Shown one piece after another: positions 33,214-42,767 of a stretch of DNA of 64,000 nucleotides. Both the position numbers and the translations under genes were made by a program. This DNA comes from Nocardia elegans NBRC 108235. GTDB taxonomy: Bacteria > Actinomycetota > Actinomycetes > Mycobacteriales > Mycobacteriaceae. The notes beneath the pieces were generated by a model. It searched no databases and was not told the origin of the DNA. It saw only the letters and a program-made list of their open reading frames with translations. How positions within the stretch are numbered: position 1 is the first letter of the stretch; every line of letters begins with the position of its first letter. The stretch is taken from the NCBI RefSeq assembly GCF_001612845.1, contig NZ_BDBF01000006.1, positions 225,658-289,657 on the forward strand, read 5' to 3'.

Positions 33214-34404
33214 TCACTCGAGCAGTTTCCGGGCGACGACGACCCGCTGTACCTCGGTCGCCCCCTCCCCCAGACGTTTGACGCGTAGATCCCGGAACCA
33301 CCGCTCGAGCGGCAGTTCGTCGGCCAGGCCGAGCGCACCGTGAATCTGGATGCACCGGTCGACCACGCGGAACGCGGCCTCGGTGCCGTACAGTTTCGCG
33401 ATCGACGCGTCCACCTTGACGTCCTTGCCGAGATCGGCGTTCCAGGCGGCCTGATACATCAGCAGCCGCGCCGCGCGCAGCTCGACTTCGCTGTCGACCA
33501 GCATCCATTGGATGCCCTGCTTGTCGGCGAGCTTGCCGCCGAACACATCTCGGTCCTTGGCCCAGGCACAGGCCATCTCCAGTGCGCTCTGGGCGATGCC
33601 GATCGGCCCGGCCGGATAGAGGATGCGGCCATGGATCAGGAAGTCACTGGCCAGCGCGAAGCCCTTGCCTTCGGCCCCGATCAGATTCTCGGCCGGGATC
33701 ACCGCATTGTCGAAATGCAGTTCGTAGGGCGCGAAGGAGGCCATGACACCGATGCGGCGGAACGACAGTCCCGGCGTGTCCTTCTCGACGATGAAGCACG
33801 AAATGCCTTGCCGCCCTTCGCCGGTGCGGGCGTAGACCACACCCCAGTCGGCGTTCTCGGCATGGCTGGTCCACATCTTCGTGCCATTGAGCACATAGTG
33901 GTCGCCCTCGCGCACGGCCTTGAGGGTGATCGCGCGCGCCGGGTCCGAACCGCCCGAAGCCTCGCTGATCGCCGTATATGCCTTGGTGGCGGTGCCATCG
34001 ATGATGGGCTGGGCATATTTCGCGAACTGTTCCGGAGTCGCCTTGAACATCACGTTCGGCGGGTTGCCGCCGAAGGCGCCCAGCGCCGGAAAGAACGCGC
34101 CCATACGGCATTTGGCGGCCTCCTCGGCCACCACGACCTGTCCGAGGACGCTCAGTCCGGCGCCGCCGAATTGCTCCGGCGTCTGCAAAGCCCACAACCC
34201 CAGTCGACGGGCCTTGTCCTGCAATGCGATCAACTGCTCGCGCGGCAGTCCCGCGGCATCGTGTGGAAGCTGTTGCTCGAGGGGTCGCACCTCGGAATCC
34301 ATGAAGCGGCGCACGGTCTCGCGCAACAGCCGGAACTCCTCGGGCAGCTCCCAGGCGCCGGTCACCTGGGGATCGTCGATCCGGTCGGAGGTCGGTGCGG
34401 ACAT
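33214..34404 (-). CDS. Acyl-CoA dehydrogenase (catalytic Glu present)
   Basis: 396 aa from the ATG at 34404; an ATG at 34431 would overlap the upstream gene. Motifs are SEASGGSDPARAITL, NGTKMWTSHAENA and the C-terminal GEGATEVQRVVVARKLL, with Glu at the MCAD Glu376 position. It is therefore a self-sufficient acyl-CoA dehydrogenase of the mycobacterial FadE group rather than a subunit of a pair. It sits 7 bases after the flavin reductase gene and 10 before the luciferase-like gene. An alternative role as a flavin-dependent hydroxylase of the HsaA type is unlikely because the Glu is kept. Confidence 0.88.
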   Translation of the reverse strand: MSAPTSDRIDDPQVTGAWELPEEFRLLRETVRRFMDSEVRPLEQQLPHDAAGLPREQLIALQDKARRLGLWALQTPEQFGGAGLSVLGQVVVAEEAAKCRMGAFFPALGAFGGNPPNVMFKATPEQFAKYAQPIIDGTATKAYTAISEASGGSDPARAITLKAVREGDHYVLNGTKMWTSHAENADWGVVYARTGEGRQGISCFIVEKDTPGLSFRRIGVMASFAPYELHFDNAVIPAENLIGAEGKGFALASDFLIHGRILYPAGPIGIAQSALEMACAWAKDRDVFGGKLADKQGIQWMLVDSEVELRAARLLMYQAAWNADLGKDVKVDASIAKLYGTEAAFRVVDRCIQIHGALGLADELPLERWFRDLRVKRLGEGATEVQRVVVARKLLE

Positions 34405-34411
34405 CGGATAC

Positions 34412-34996
34412 TCAGCCCCGCGCGGCGGCACGATAGGCGCGAGCGCTCTCGAGCTGCGGCACGTGGTTGGTCTCGTACCGCTCGATCCACTCGGTCGGCA
34501 ACTTCCCCCACGCCTCGCCGATGCGCAGCCGCTCGCCAGGGTTGAGGATTTCCGAGGCGACCACGTCGCCGACGAAGATGGTGCTCTCCTCGACGTCCAA
34601 GGTGGCCATCACCCGTGCCTCGACGTAGCTGTGCGCGTCGAGCAGAATCGGTGCGCCTGTGACGCCGGTCTTGGTGCGCAGTTTCGAGATCTTGTCACCG
34701 TCGCGACCAGAGCTGCCGCCAAGCGTCATCAGAATGTCGAGCGACGCGTCGAGCTGCTCCGGCACGGCGCTCAGCAGATGCATCACGAAGATGCCGGAGC
34801 TGAGCACCATGTCGTGGGTCTTGTTGTACTTGGTCAGGCTGACCGTGGCCCGGGGCAGCTCCGGCACGATGCTCATCGAGCCCGCGGACAGGCTCATCAG
34901 GCCGTTGGCGAATCCGCCGTCGATCGTGGTGACCGCGACCGGAAACGGACGCAGGCCACCGAGGACCTTGTTCGCCGCATCGACGTCGATAGTCAT
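34412..34996 (-). CDS. Flavin reductase-like, FMN-binding protein
   Basis: 194 aa; ATG at 34996 behind GGAAACAACG. The flavin-reductase-like split-barrel pattern is visible: PFPVAVTTIDGGFANGLMSL, then SIVPELPRATVSLTKYNKTH and GIFVMHLL. Such proteins reduce FMN with NAD(P)H and hand it to a partner monooxygenase. The luciferase-like protein encoded two genes on is the obvious candidate. Encoded between the hydrolase and the acyl-CoA dehydrogenase in the same transcript. Confidence 0.85.
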   Translation of the reverse strand: MTIDVDAANKVLGGLRPFPVAVTTIDGGFANGLMSLSAGSMSIVPELPRATVSLTKYNKTHDMVLSSGIFVMHLLSAVPEQLDASLDILMTLGGSSGRDGDKISKLRTKTGVTGAPILLDAHSYVEARVMATLDVEESTIFVGDVVASEILNPGERLRIGEAWGKLPTEWIERYETNHVPQLESARAYRAAARG

Positions 34997-35027
34997 GTCG
35001 TTGTTTCCTTTCGGGATGTCCGGCGCG

Positions 35028-35912
35028 CTACGGGCGTGCGGACAGTGATGAATCCAGATAGCCGAGGAGGTTCGCGGTGAACACGTCGTTGTCGTCGCCG
35101 GCGACCATGTGGCCGACTTCGCGGACATCGATCACCTCCGAATGCGGGATCAGCTCCCGCAATTCGGCGACCCCCTCGTCCGAAACGACGTCGGACAGTT
35201 GACCTCGCACCAGCAGCACCGGGCAGGTGATGCGTTGCGCGGCCGCCTTGGCCCGCTCGTAGACCTGCGGGCTCACCGGCCGGTCGTCGTCACCGTCGGC
35301 CGATCGCATCATCGCCGGGTCCCAATGCCAGTACCAGCGGCCCTCGCGCAGCCGCAGATTCTTGCGCAGCCCGTCGACACGCGACGGCCGCGGGCGATGG
35401 GGGTTGTAGGCCGCGATTCGCGCGGAGGCCTCCTCGAGCGACGCGAAGCCGTCCGGTGCACTCTGCATGAACTCGCGAACCCGGCGACCGCCGCTGACCT
35501 CGACGCGGACTGCGATGTCGACCAGAACGAGTGCCTGCGCGAGCGATGCGTCCTCGCCTGCCGCGATCAGGGAGATCTTGCCGCCCATCGATGCGCCGAC
35601 CAGGGCGACGGGCAGTCCGGGATTCTCCTGCCGGATATGGGCGAGCACCGCACGCAGGTCCTCGACCAGGGCGCCCACGCTGTAGTCACCGCCGGAATGC
35701 CAGTCGCTGTCGCCGTGCCCGCGCAGATCGATCGCGTACGAGACCCAACCGGCCTCGGCCAACCGGATTCCGGTGCGCCGCCAAGAGTGCCGCGTCTGGC
35801 CACCACCGTGCAGCAACACCACCACGCCGCGTCCGTCGGCATGATCGCCGGCCCAGCGATCGGCGGCCAGGCGCACTCCCGCGCCCGGCAAACTGTGCTC
35901 GAGATGACGCAC
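35028..35912 (-). CDS. Alpha/beta hydrolase
   Basis: 294 aa from a GTG at 35912 behind GGAAGGGAG. The oxyanion motif VVLLHGGGQTRHSW, nucleophile elbow ALVGASMGGKISL with Ser, and late DVREVGHMVAGDDN with the catalytic His give a full alpha/beta-hydrolase triad set. It could be an esterase, lactonase or C-C hydrolase; the helical lid region does not settle this. It is the first gene after the TGACA-type palindrome at 36006 and starts a sub-operon of five genes. Confidence 0.85.
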   Translation of the reverse strand: MRHLEHSLPGAGVRLAADRWAGDHADGRGVVVLLHGGGQTRHSWRRTGIRLAEAGWVSYAIDLRGHGDSDWHSGGDYSVGALVEDLRAVLAHIRQENPGLPVALVGASMGGKISLIAAGEDASLAQALVLVDIAVRVEVSGGRRVREFMQSAPDGFASLEEASARIAAYNPHRPRPSRVDGLRKNLRLREGRWYWHWDPAMMRSADGDDDRPVSPQVYERAKAAAQRITCPVLLVRGQLSDVVSDEGVAELRELIPHSEVIDVREVGHMVAGDDNDVFTANLLGYLDSSLSARP

Positions 35913-36005
35913 CGAGACTGCTCCCTTCCGTACCACCGACGATCGCCGCGAGCCGACCGCCCTGTTCGGGCGCTCGCATCTGGCGACGGGTTTGCCAAAC
36001 ATATC

Positions 36006-36019
36006 TGACAGATATGTCA
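36006..36019. promoter_or_regulatory. Palindrome TGACA-GATA-TGTCA (regulon-type operator)
   Basis: A perfect 5+5 inverted repeat lies in the 119-base gap between the thiolase gene and the hydrolase gene, 94 bases upstream of the hydrolase start. It matches palindromes at 49227, 58059, 59967 and 63543, and marks a probable internal promoter in the long minus-strand run. Confidence 0.65.
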
Positions 36020-36031
36020 ATCGGCAGTCCA

Positions 36032-37234
36032 TCACGACACCCTCGGCACCTCGATCAGTACCGCTCCGGCCTGACCACCGCCCGCACACATTGCCGCCAC
36101 ACCGTATCCACCGCCGCGACGCCGCAGCTCATACATCAGGGTGACAATCATGCGGGCACCGCTCGCGGCGACCGGATGGCCGAGGCTGCACCCACTGCCC
36201 GCAGTGTTGACTAGTTCGTCATCTATACCGAGTTTCTTGCAGGCGGCCACCGGCACGGAGGCGAATGCCTCGTTGATCTCCCACAGCGCGACATCGGATG
36301 CGGCGATCCGGCCCCGCTCGAGCACCTTCGGGATCACATCCAGCACGGCCAGCCCGGTATTGGCCGGGTCGATCGCGGTGGACGCCCACGCCCGCACCGT
36401 CGCCAGCACCTCGACGCCCTGTGCCTTCGCCACCTCGGCGCTGGTGACCACCACCGCGGCGGCGGCGTCGTTGATCCCGCTGGCGGTGCCCGCGGTGACC
36501 GAGAAGCCTTCGATCTCCGGGTGCAGCACCTTCAGGCCCGACAGTTTCTCCAGCGTGGTGTCGCGGCGCGGATGCTCGTCGACGGCGAATTCGATGCGCG
36601 AGCCGTCGGCCTGCAATGCCTGCACCGGCACGATCTCGTCATCGAAGACCCCGGAATCGATGGCCTTGACCGCGCGCTGATGCGAACGCAGCGCCCAGGC
36701 GTCCATTTCCTCGCGGGTGATGCCCACGGCCTTGGCGGTGTTCCAGCCGACCGTGATGGACATGTCCTGGTTCGGCGCCTCGGCGGTATCGGGGTGCGAG
36801 GGCGGCATCCACCGATCGGTGAACTCGTCGGTCGTCCCGGGAGTGCGGAATTGCTGCAACGGCGCCGTGGACTGCGAATTCGCGCCACCGGCGATGATCA
36901 CCCGCTCGGCGCCCGACATGATCTGCGCGGCGGCGTTGCCGATGGCGGTGAGGCTCCCCGCGCAGTGACGGTTCACCGCCTGTCCGGGCACCTGCGGCAA
37001 ACCCGCGGTCACCGCCGCATGGCGGGCGATATCGCCGCCGCCGTAGTTGGACTCCGCCAGGATGATGTCGTCGACCTGCTCCGGAGCCAGGGTGGAGCGC
37101 CGCAGCGCCTCCTTGACGACGGTCTCGGCCAGTTCCATCGCGGTGGTGTCGCGCAGCGTGCCCTTGAACGAGGTCCCGATCGGGGTGCGCACACCGGCGA
37201 CGATGACGGCCTCGGTCTTGTTCGAATCTGTCAC
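36032..37234 (-). CDS. Thiolase (acetyl-CoA C-acyltransferase)
   Basis: 400 aa from a GTG at 37234 behind AAGGA. Unlike the thiolase-like proteins of this window it keeps all catalytic elements: nucleophile Cys91 (NRHCAGSL), His353 (LGHPVAASGAR), Cys383 (MCAGGGQAG) and the NEAFA motif. It should cleave a 3-oxoacyl-CoA with CoA to release acetyl- or propionyl-CoA. It lies 37 bases after the aldehyde dehydrogenase gene in the dioxygenase-ligase transcript. Confidence 0.93.
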   Translation of the reverse strand: MTDSNKTEAVIVAGVRTPIGTSFKGTLRDTTAMELAETVVKEALRRSTLAPEQVDDIILAESNYGGGDIARHAAVTAGLPQVPGQAVNRHCAGSLTAIGNAAAQIMSGAERVIIAGGANSQSTAPLQQFRTPGTTDEFTDRWMPPSHPDTAEAPNQDMSITVGWNTAKAVGITREEMDAWALRSHQRAVKAIDSGVFDDEIVPVQALQADGSRIEFAVDEHPRRDTTLEKLSGLKVLHPEIEGFSVTAGTASGINDAAAAVVVTSAEVAKAQGVEVLATVRAWASTAIDPANTGLAVLDVIPKVLERGRIAASDVALWEINEAFASVPVAACKKLGIDDELVNTAGSGCSLGHPVAASGARMIVTLMYELRRRGGGYGVAAMCAGGGQAGAVLIEVPRVS

Positions 37235-37271
37235 TGTTGATCGTCCTTCTGGTTGCAGGGGTGGCTTGTGC

Positions 37272-38762
37272 TCAGCCGAGGGTGAACGGATCACGGGTCC
37301 GGCCGGTGAGTTCCACCCAGACGGCCTTCGTCTCGGTGAAGTCCTTGACGGCGTCGATTCCGTTCTCGCGGCCGATACCGCTTTCGCCGATGCCGCCGAA
37401 GGGCACACTCGGGGCAACCGCGCGATAGGCGTTGACCCAGACCGTGCCGGCTCGCAGGGCCGCCGCGACGCGGTGCGCACGATGCACATCCTTGGTCCAG
37501 ACCGATCCCGCCAGACCGAATCTGGTGCCGTTGGCCGCCGCGACGGCCTCAGCCTCGTCGGCGAAGGTGGCCACCGCGAGGACCGGACCGAAGATCTCCT
37601 CGGCGACCACACTCATCCGCGGCGTGACATCGGTCAGGATGGTCGGCCGCACGAAGTAGCCGCCGAGTTCGGGGACCGGCGTACCGCCGCTGGCGACCGT
37701 GGCCCCCTCGGCGCGCGCACTGTCGAAGTAGGACAACACCTTCCGGTACTGCGGCTCATTGGACACCGGCCCCATCTCGGTGGCGGGGTCGCGCGGATCG
37801 CCCAGAACGATCCGCTCGGCGCGGGCGACGAGTTTGCCGACCAGCTCGGCGGCCACGCTCGCGTGCACCAGCAGCCGGGAGCCGGCCAGGCAGGTCTGCC
37901 CGGTGGCGGCGAAGATCCCCGCGACGATGCCGTTGGCGGCCGCGTCCAGGTCGGCGTCCGGAAACACCAGTTGTGCGGATTTGCCGCCCAATTCGAGGCT
38001 GAGCCGGGTCATATTCGCGATCGCGGCCTGCCCCACCTTGACTCCGGTGGCGGTCGAGCCGGTGAAGGCGATCTTGTCCACCCCCGGGTGAGCGGCCAGT
38101 GCCGCACCGGTTTCGGGCCCCCACCCGGTCACCACATTGACGACTCCCGGCGGGAATCCGGCCTCGTCGAACAGCCGCGCGAAGGCCAAGGTAGAGGCCG
38201 GGGTATAGTCGCTCGGCTTGATCACGAAGGTGCAGCCCGCCGCGAGCCCGGCCGCCAGCTTCCAGGTCAGCAGCAGCAGCGGCGAATTCCACGGGGTGAT
38301 CGCGCCGACCACGCCGACCGGTTCGTGCCGGGTGTAGACGAAGTAGTCCGGCTTGTCGGTCGGGATGACCTCACCCTGGACCTTGTCGGCCAGCCCGGCG
38401 TAGAAGCGGTAGTAGTCGGGCAGCGACCGCATCTGCCCGGACATCTCACGCAGCAGTTTTCCGCCGTCGCGCACCTCGAGTTCGGCCAGCCGGTCGACCT
38501 CGCGCTCGATGAGATCGGCCAAGCGCCACAACAGTTTCCCGCGCGCGGCACCGGTCAACGCCCCCCACGGCCCCTCCAGTGCCGCCCGCGCGGCGCGCAC
38601 CGCGCGGTCCACGTCCTCGGGCCCGCCGTCGGGGACCCGGATCCACGGCGAGCCGGTATAGGGGTCGATCGATTCGTAGCTGCGGCCCGACTCGGCGCCG
38701 CCCTCGACGCCACCGATCACGAGCGGCAAACTGCTGATCTTGTCTGTTCCGGCACTGGTCAC
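37272..38762 (-). CDS. Aldehyde dehydrogenase (NAD(P)-dependent)
   Basis: 496 aa from a GTG at 38762 behind AGGAG. The ALDH signatures are complete: the NAD-site motif AITPWNSPL, IAFTGSTATG, general base Glu257 (LELGG) and nucleophile Cys291 (GQTCLAGSR). It oxidises an aldehyde to an acid, which the two CoA ligases encoded directly upstream could then activate. It starts 23 bases after the ligase-crotonase fusion. A paralogue is encoded at 62038. Confidence 0.92.
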   Translation of the reverse strand: MTSAGTDKISSLPLVIGGVEGGAESGRSYESIDPYTGSPWIRVPDGGPEDVDRAVRAARAALEGPWGALTGAARGKLLWRLADLIEREVDRLAELEVRDGGKLLREMSGQMRSLPDYYRFYAGLADKVQGEVIPTDKPDYFVYTRHEPVGVVGAITPWNSPLLLLTWKLAAGLAAGCTFVIKPSDYTPASTLAFARLFDEAGFPPGVVNVVTGWGPETGAALAAHPGVDKIAFTGSTATGVKVGQAAIANMTRLSLELGGKSAQLVFPDADLDAAANGIVAGIFAATGQTCLAGSRLLVHASVAAELVGKLVARAERIVLGDPRDPATEMGPVSNEPQYRKVLSYFDSARAEGATVASGGTPVPELGGYFVRPTILTDVTPRMSVVAEEIFGPVLAVATFADEAEAVAAANGTRFGLAGSVWTKDVHRAHRVAAALRAGTVWVNAYRAVAPSVPFGGIGESGIGRENGIDAVKDFTETKAVWVELTGRTRDPFTLG

Positions 38763-38784
38763 GACGGTCTCCTGATTTCTCGGT

Positions 38785-41181
38785 TCAGCGCAGACGAGGG
38801 GTGCGCTTGTTGACGCGCGAGTCGGTGCGCCCCTCACCCGGATTTCCGATCTGGGTGTAGGACAGGCCGTTTCGCAGTGCGATCGACGGGTTCATCTCCA
38901 GCGCTTCCCAGATGGCGCGCACCGTGCCCTGGATCGCCTCCGGGCGCCGCGCGGCGATCTCATCGGCGAGTTGCCTTGCGCGCGAACGCAAGTGATCCGG
39001 TTCGATGATCTCGGTGACGATGCCGGACCGCAACGCCGTCTGCGCGGTCATCCGTTCGTCGCTGCCCAGCAGCGCCCAGCGCAGCACCTCGCCGAGCGGA
39101 ATCCCGCGCGCCAGCATGCCGATCGGCTCGAGGGCCGAGACCATGCCGCCGTTGGCGTGCGGATCGAAGAAGGTGGCCTCCGAGGAGCAGATCACGATGT
39201 CGCATTCGTTGATGAAGTACATCGCGCCACCGGCGGCCATACCGTGCACCGCGCAGATCACCGGCTTCCACACCCGATGCTGGCGCGGTCCCAGCGACAC
39301 CCCGGGATCCTCCTGATTCCACCGACTTTTGTGCTTCCACCAGGCGCCGCCCTCCAGATCGATACCAGTGCAGAAGGCACGCTCACCATTGGCCTGCAGG
39401 ACCGCCACGCGAATATCGTCGTCGTCGCGCACCCGCTGCCACACCCGCACCATCTCCTCGGCCATCACCTGGTCGAAGCTGTTGAGGCGCTGCGGGCGGT
39501 TCAGCGTGACGGTCGCGACATGGCCGCTGACCTCGAACTCGATCGTGGTGAACGATTCGGCGACCGCCCCCTGGGCCGTCTGCCCGTTTCCCGGCGTCGC
39601 AGCCGTCGCGGGCGTCGTGTCAGTCGCTGGCATCGTGCCGGAAAACCTTTCGCGCAGTGCGGGTTTGGCGATCTTGCCGAGCGAGTTGCGCGGCAGTTCG
39701 GTCACAATCTCGACCTGTTCGGGGTACTTGCGCTTGTTCAGCGGCGTACCGCCGAGAAAGGCGCGCACGGATTCCAGAGTCGGCGGCGCGCTCGCATCGC
39801 GGGGCACCACGACCGCGCAGACCCGTTCCCCGGACCCGGCGTCGGGCACGCCGATGACGCACACGTCGGCGATCGCGGGATCCGTGATCAGCGCCTCCTC
39901 GACCTCTCGGGCGGGGATGTTCTCCATCTTGCGGACGATGATGTCCTTGAGCCGGCCGGTCACGGCCAGGCAGCCGTCGGAGTCCAGATATCCCAGATCG
40001 CCGGTGCGGAAGTAGCCGTCGGCGTCGAGCGCCTCCGCGTCGCGGGTGGAATCGACATAGCCGCAGAACAATTGAGGCCCGCGCACCCTGATCTCGCCGA
40101 TCTCGCCGACCGCGGCGGCGGTCTCGTCGGCGCGCACGATCCGCACCGACCCGCCGGGGCCCGGCCGGCCCTCGGCGACGGCGTGCTGTTCATCGGTGTC
40201 CGACGGCGAGCCCCACGTGATGTAGGGACATTCGGTCATTCCGTACCCGGAGATGACGCCGACACCACCGAGCAGTGCGCGGGCCTGTTCGTGCTGATCG
40301 CGCGGGCGGGGCGACCCACCGGCGAGCGTCGCGCGCGACTTCGGGAACAGCGGGGCCACACCGCGTTCGCGTGCGATCCGTAGATACTCGTTGGTGAACG
40401 GCAGGCCGGATCCGACCAGCGTGACGTTCTCGTCGATGAGCAGATCCGCCAGCCGCTCGGGAACGAATTTCCGCGCCCCGACCACCAGCACATGCCCGAT
40501 GATCAGCGCGTGCAGCAAATGGGCCACCCCGCCGATATGGGCGAACGGCGCCAGCGCCGCACACCGGTCCTCCGGCCGCGGGCCGACATTGGCGATGAAC
40601 GTATCGGCCGCGGCCAGCAGCGTGCGGTCGGTGTGCTTGACACCCTTGGGAACTCCCGTGGTACCCGAGGTGTAGAAGACCCACCGCACCTCGGAGCCTA
40701 AGTCGGCCGGTGGCCGCGGCGGCAGCTCCGGCAGCTCACCGGCCGCGGGATCGGCGGGCAGTACGTGGATCGCGGGCGGCTGCTCCTCGGACCCGAGCGC
40801 GGCGGCGAACGCCTCGGCCGCGAAAACCTCTGTGACGATGAGCAATCGGCTGTGCAGGCGGCCGGTGATGTGCGCGACCTCCTCGGCCCGCAACATCATG
40901 ATCAGCGGATTTTGCACCGCCGCGAGCTGGGCAAGCGCCATCGACAGCGCCATCGCCTCCACCGTATTCGGTAGCTGCCAGGACACCACGTCACCGGCCC
41001 GAACGCCGGCGCGGCGCAGGATCTCGGCATAGGAGGAGACGAGGTCGCCGAACTGCCCGGCGGTGAAGCGGCGCCGGTCCTCGTCGACGAGCAGGGGCGC
41101 CTGCGGTGTGGCGGCGGCCCGCCGGCGCACGAGCTCGCCGATCGCCTCGGCCGTGAGTCGCGGGGATTTTGTTGTTTCCAT
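38785..41181 (-). CDS. Acyl-CoA synthetase fused to an enoyl-CoA hydratase/isomerase domain
   Basis: 798 aa. Residues 1 to about 518 are an AMP-forming acyl-CoA ligase: P-loop YTSGTTGVPKG (170-180), YGMTECPYI, GDLGYLDSDG and the C-terminal Lys motif NSLGKIAKPAL. A Thr/Ala/Pro-rich linker (about 519-541) leads to a crotonase domain (542-798; VTLNRPQRLN, ERAFCTGIDLEGG). In the crotonase, the first catalytic Glu of hydratases is replaced (AAGGAMYF) and the second region reads FFDPHANGG, so it may be an isomerase, hydrolase or non-standard hydratase. Such a ligase-crotonase fusion is unusual and suggests channelling of a freshly activated acid. It starts 3 bases after the preceding ligase. Confidence 0.87.
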   Translation of the reverse strand: METTKSPRLTAEAIGELVRRRAAATPQAPLLVDEDRRRFTAGQFGDLVSSYAEILRRAGVRAGDVVSWQLPNTVEAMALSMALAQLAAVQNPLIMMLRAEEVAHITGRLHSRLLIVTEVFAAEAFAAALGSEEQPPAIHVLPADPAAGELPELPPRPPADLGSEVRWVFYTSGTTGVPKGVKHTDRTLLAAADTFIANVGPRPEDRCAALAPFAHIGGVAHLLHALIIGHVLVVGARKFVPERLADLLIDENVTLVGSGLPFTNEYLRIARERGVAPLFPKSRATLAGGSPRPRDQHEQARALLGGVGVISGYGMTECPYITWGSPSDTDEQHAVAEGRPGPGGSVRIVRADETAAAVGEIGEIRVRGPQLFCGYVDSTRDAEALDADGYFRTGDLGYLDSDGCLAVTGRLKDIIVRKMENIPAREVEEALITDPAIADVCVIGVPDAGSGERVCAVVVPRDASAPPTLESVRAFLGGTPLNKRKYPEQVEIVTELPRNSLGKIAKPALRERFSGTMPATDTTPATAATPGNGQTAQGAVAESFTTIEFEVSGHVATVTLNRPQRLNSFDQVMAEEMVRVWQRVRDDDDIRVAVLQANGERAFCTGIDLEGGAWWKHKSRWNQEDPGVSLGPRQHRVWKPVICAVHGMAAGGAMYFINECDIVICSSEATFFDPHANGGMVSALEPIGMLARGIPLGEVLRWALLGSDERMTAQTALRSGIVTEIIEPDHLRSRARQLADEIAARRPEAIQGTVRAIWEALEMNPSIALRNGLSYTQIGNPGEGRTDSRVNKRTPRLR

Positions 41182-41184
41182 GAC

Positions 41185-42732
41185 CTACCCCGCCACGATT
41201 CGAAGATCGTCGGCGATCCGGCGCTTGAGGATCTTGCCCGCCGGGCCGAGGGGGAATTCCGACCGGTAGACGAAACGGCGGGGCTGTTTGTATCCGGCCA
41301 ATTCGGACCGGCACAACGCCTGTAGTTCGGCGGTCAGCACGTCCGGATCGAATCCGTGGCGGGCGATGACCGCCGCGACCGGCGTCTCCCCCCATTCCGG
41401 ATCGGGTACGCCCACCACGGCGACCAGTTCGACACCGGGATGTTCGCCGATCACCCGCTCGATCTCGGCGGGGTAGACGTTGAAGCCGCCGGAAATGATC
41501 ATGTCGGTCTTGCGACCGGTGATGTGCAGGTAGCGTTCGGAATCCAGATATCCGAGGTCGCCCGACCACAGGCCGGTGGGCCGGAACGTTTCGGCGGTCT
41601 GCTCCGGCCGATTCCAATACCCGATGGCATTGGCGTCGCTGCGGATCACGATCTCACCGATCTCCCCGGCGGGCAGCTCGTTGCCGTCGGCGTCGACGAT
41701 GCGGATCGAGCACATCGGCGTCTCCTGACCGCAGGAGGTCAGGATCGAGGTCTTGCCCGCCACCATGTCGCGGTGGTCCTGCGGGGTGAAAATCGTTGCC
41801 TGCCCGCCACATTCGGTGAGGCCGTAGCGCTGCTGCAGATCGCAGCCGAGCAGATCCATGGCCTTGCGCGCCAGCCCGGGCGGCACCGGCGCCGATCCGT
41901 AACTGATGCGCCGCAGGCTCGACATGTCGCGCGCCGGGCCTTCCTCGAGGATGCGCAGGGTGCGCTGCAGCATGGTCGGGATGAAGGTCGTGAACGTGAC
42001 CCGGCTGCGCTCGATTTCGTCGATGACGGCCTGCGGGTCGAACTTGCGGTGGATCACCATCGTCTGCCCCAGATAGGTCCACGACAGGGTGCGCACACTG
42101 CCCCCGGCAGTGAAGAACGGCGTGGTCGCCAGGAAGATGTCCGACCGGTTGCTCTCGGTGACCAGCGTGGTGTCGACCGCCTGGGCCAGCAGGTTGCGGT
42201 GGGTGTTCACCACGCCCTTGGCGCGTCCCGTGGTACCGCTGGTGTAAAGAATGTTCAAGATGGCGTCGGGGTGCAGGTCCGCGACTGCCGGATCGGCGGG
42301 CGCGGCCTGCGCCAGCGCGGTCTCGTAGTCCGGACGCCCGCTCGCGCCCGCCGCCCCGATCTCGAGCACGGTGTCGAGCGCGGCGAGTTCGGCGCCGAAG
42401 CGCTCCACCTGGTCGGTGTGGATCACCGCCGCCCGCGCCGAGCAGTCGTCGCGCAAGTAGGCGAGTTCGTCGGGCGCGAGCCGGATATTGACCGGAACCA
42501 CGACGAGTCCGGCCTTGGCGATCGCGAAGACGATCTCCGGCCATTCGGCGCAGTTGCGGGCGATGACCAGAACTCGGTCACCGGTGACCAGTCCCTGCGC
42601 GCGCAGATGGTTCGCCAATCGCCGCGCGCGTTCGTCGACCTGCGACCACGTCCGCACGCAGCCGGACTCGACGACCGCGGCCTTCTCCGGATACCGGCGG
42701 GCGTTGTTGGTAGGGATATCGCCTACGAGCAC
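41185..42732 (-). CDS. Acyl-CoA synthetase (AMP-binding, FadD-like)
   Basis: 515 aa from a GTG at 42732 preceded by GAGGA; the TTG at 42744 has no ribosome site. AMP-binding motifs are NILYTSGTTGRAKGVVNTH, QQRYGLTECGGQA and LWSGDLGYLDSERYLHITGR, with the late catalytic Lys at GPAGKILKRRI. It activates a carboxylic acid as its CoA thioester. Located between the dioxygenase small subunit and the second ligase, it probably acts on the pathway acid or on a side-chain acid. Confidence 0.9.
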   Translation of the reverse strand: MLVGDIPTNNARRYPEKAAVVESGCVRTWSQVDERARRLANHLRAQGLVTGDRVLVIARNCAEWPEIVFAIAKAGLVVVPVNIRLAPDELAYLRDDCSARAAVIHTDQVERFGAELAALDTVLEIGAAGASGRPDYETALAQAAPADPAVADLHPDAILNILYTSGTTGRAKGVVNTHRNLLAQAVDTTLVTESNRSDIFLATTPFFTAGGSVRTLSWTYLGQTMVIHRKFDPQAVIDEIERSRVTFTTFIPTMLQRTLRILEEGPARDMSSLRRISYGSAPVPPGLARKAMDLLGCDLQQRYGLTECGGQATIFTPQDHRDMVAGKTSILTSCGQETPMCSIRIVDADGNELPAGEIGEIVIRSDANAIGYWNRPEQTAETFRPTGLWSGDLGYLDSERYLHITGRKTDMIISGGFNVYPAEIERVIGEHPGVELVAVVGVPDPEWGETPVAAVIARHGFDPDVLTAELQALCRSELAGYKQPRRFVYRSEFPLGPAGKILKRRIADDLRIVAG

Positions 42733-42767
42733 TGTTCCTCGCAAATATGTTGTGGCTCAGCGGATCA

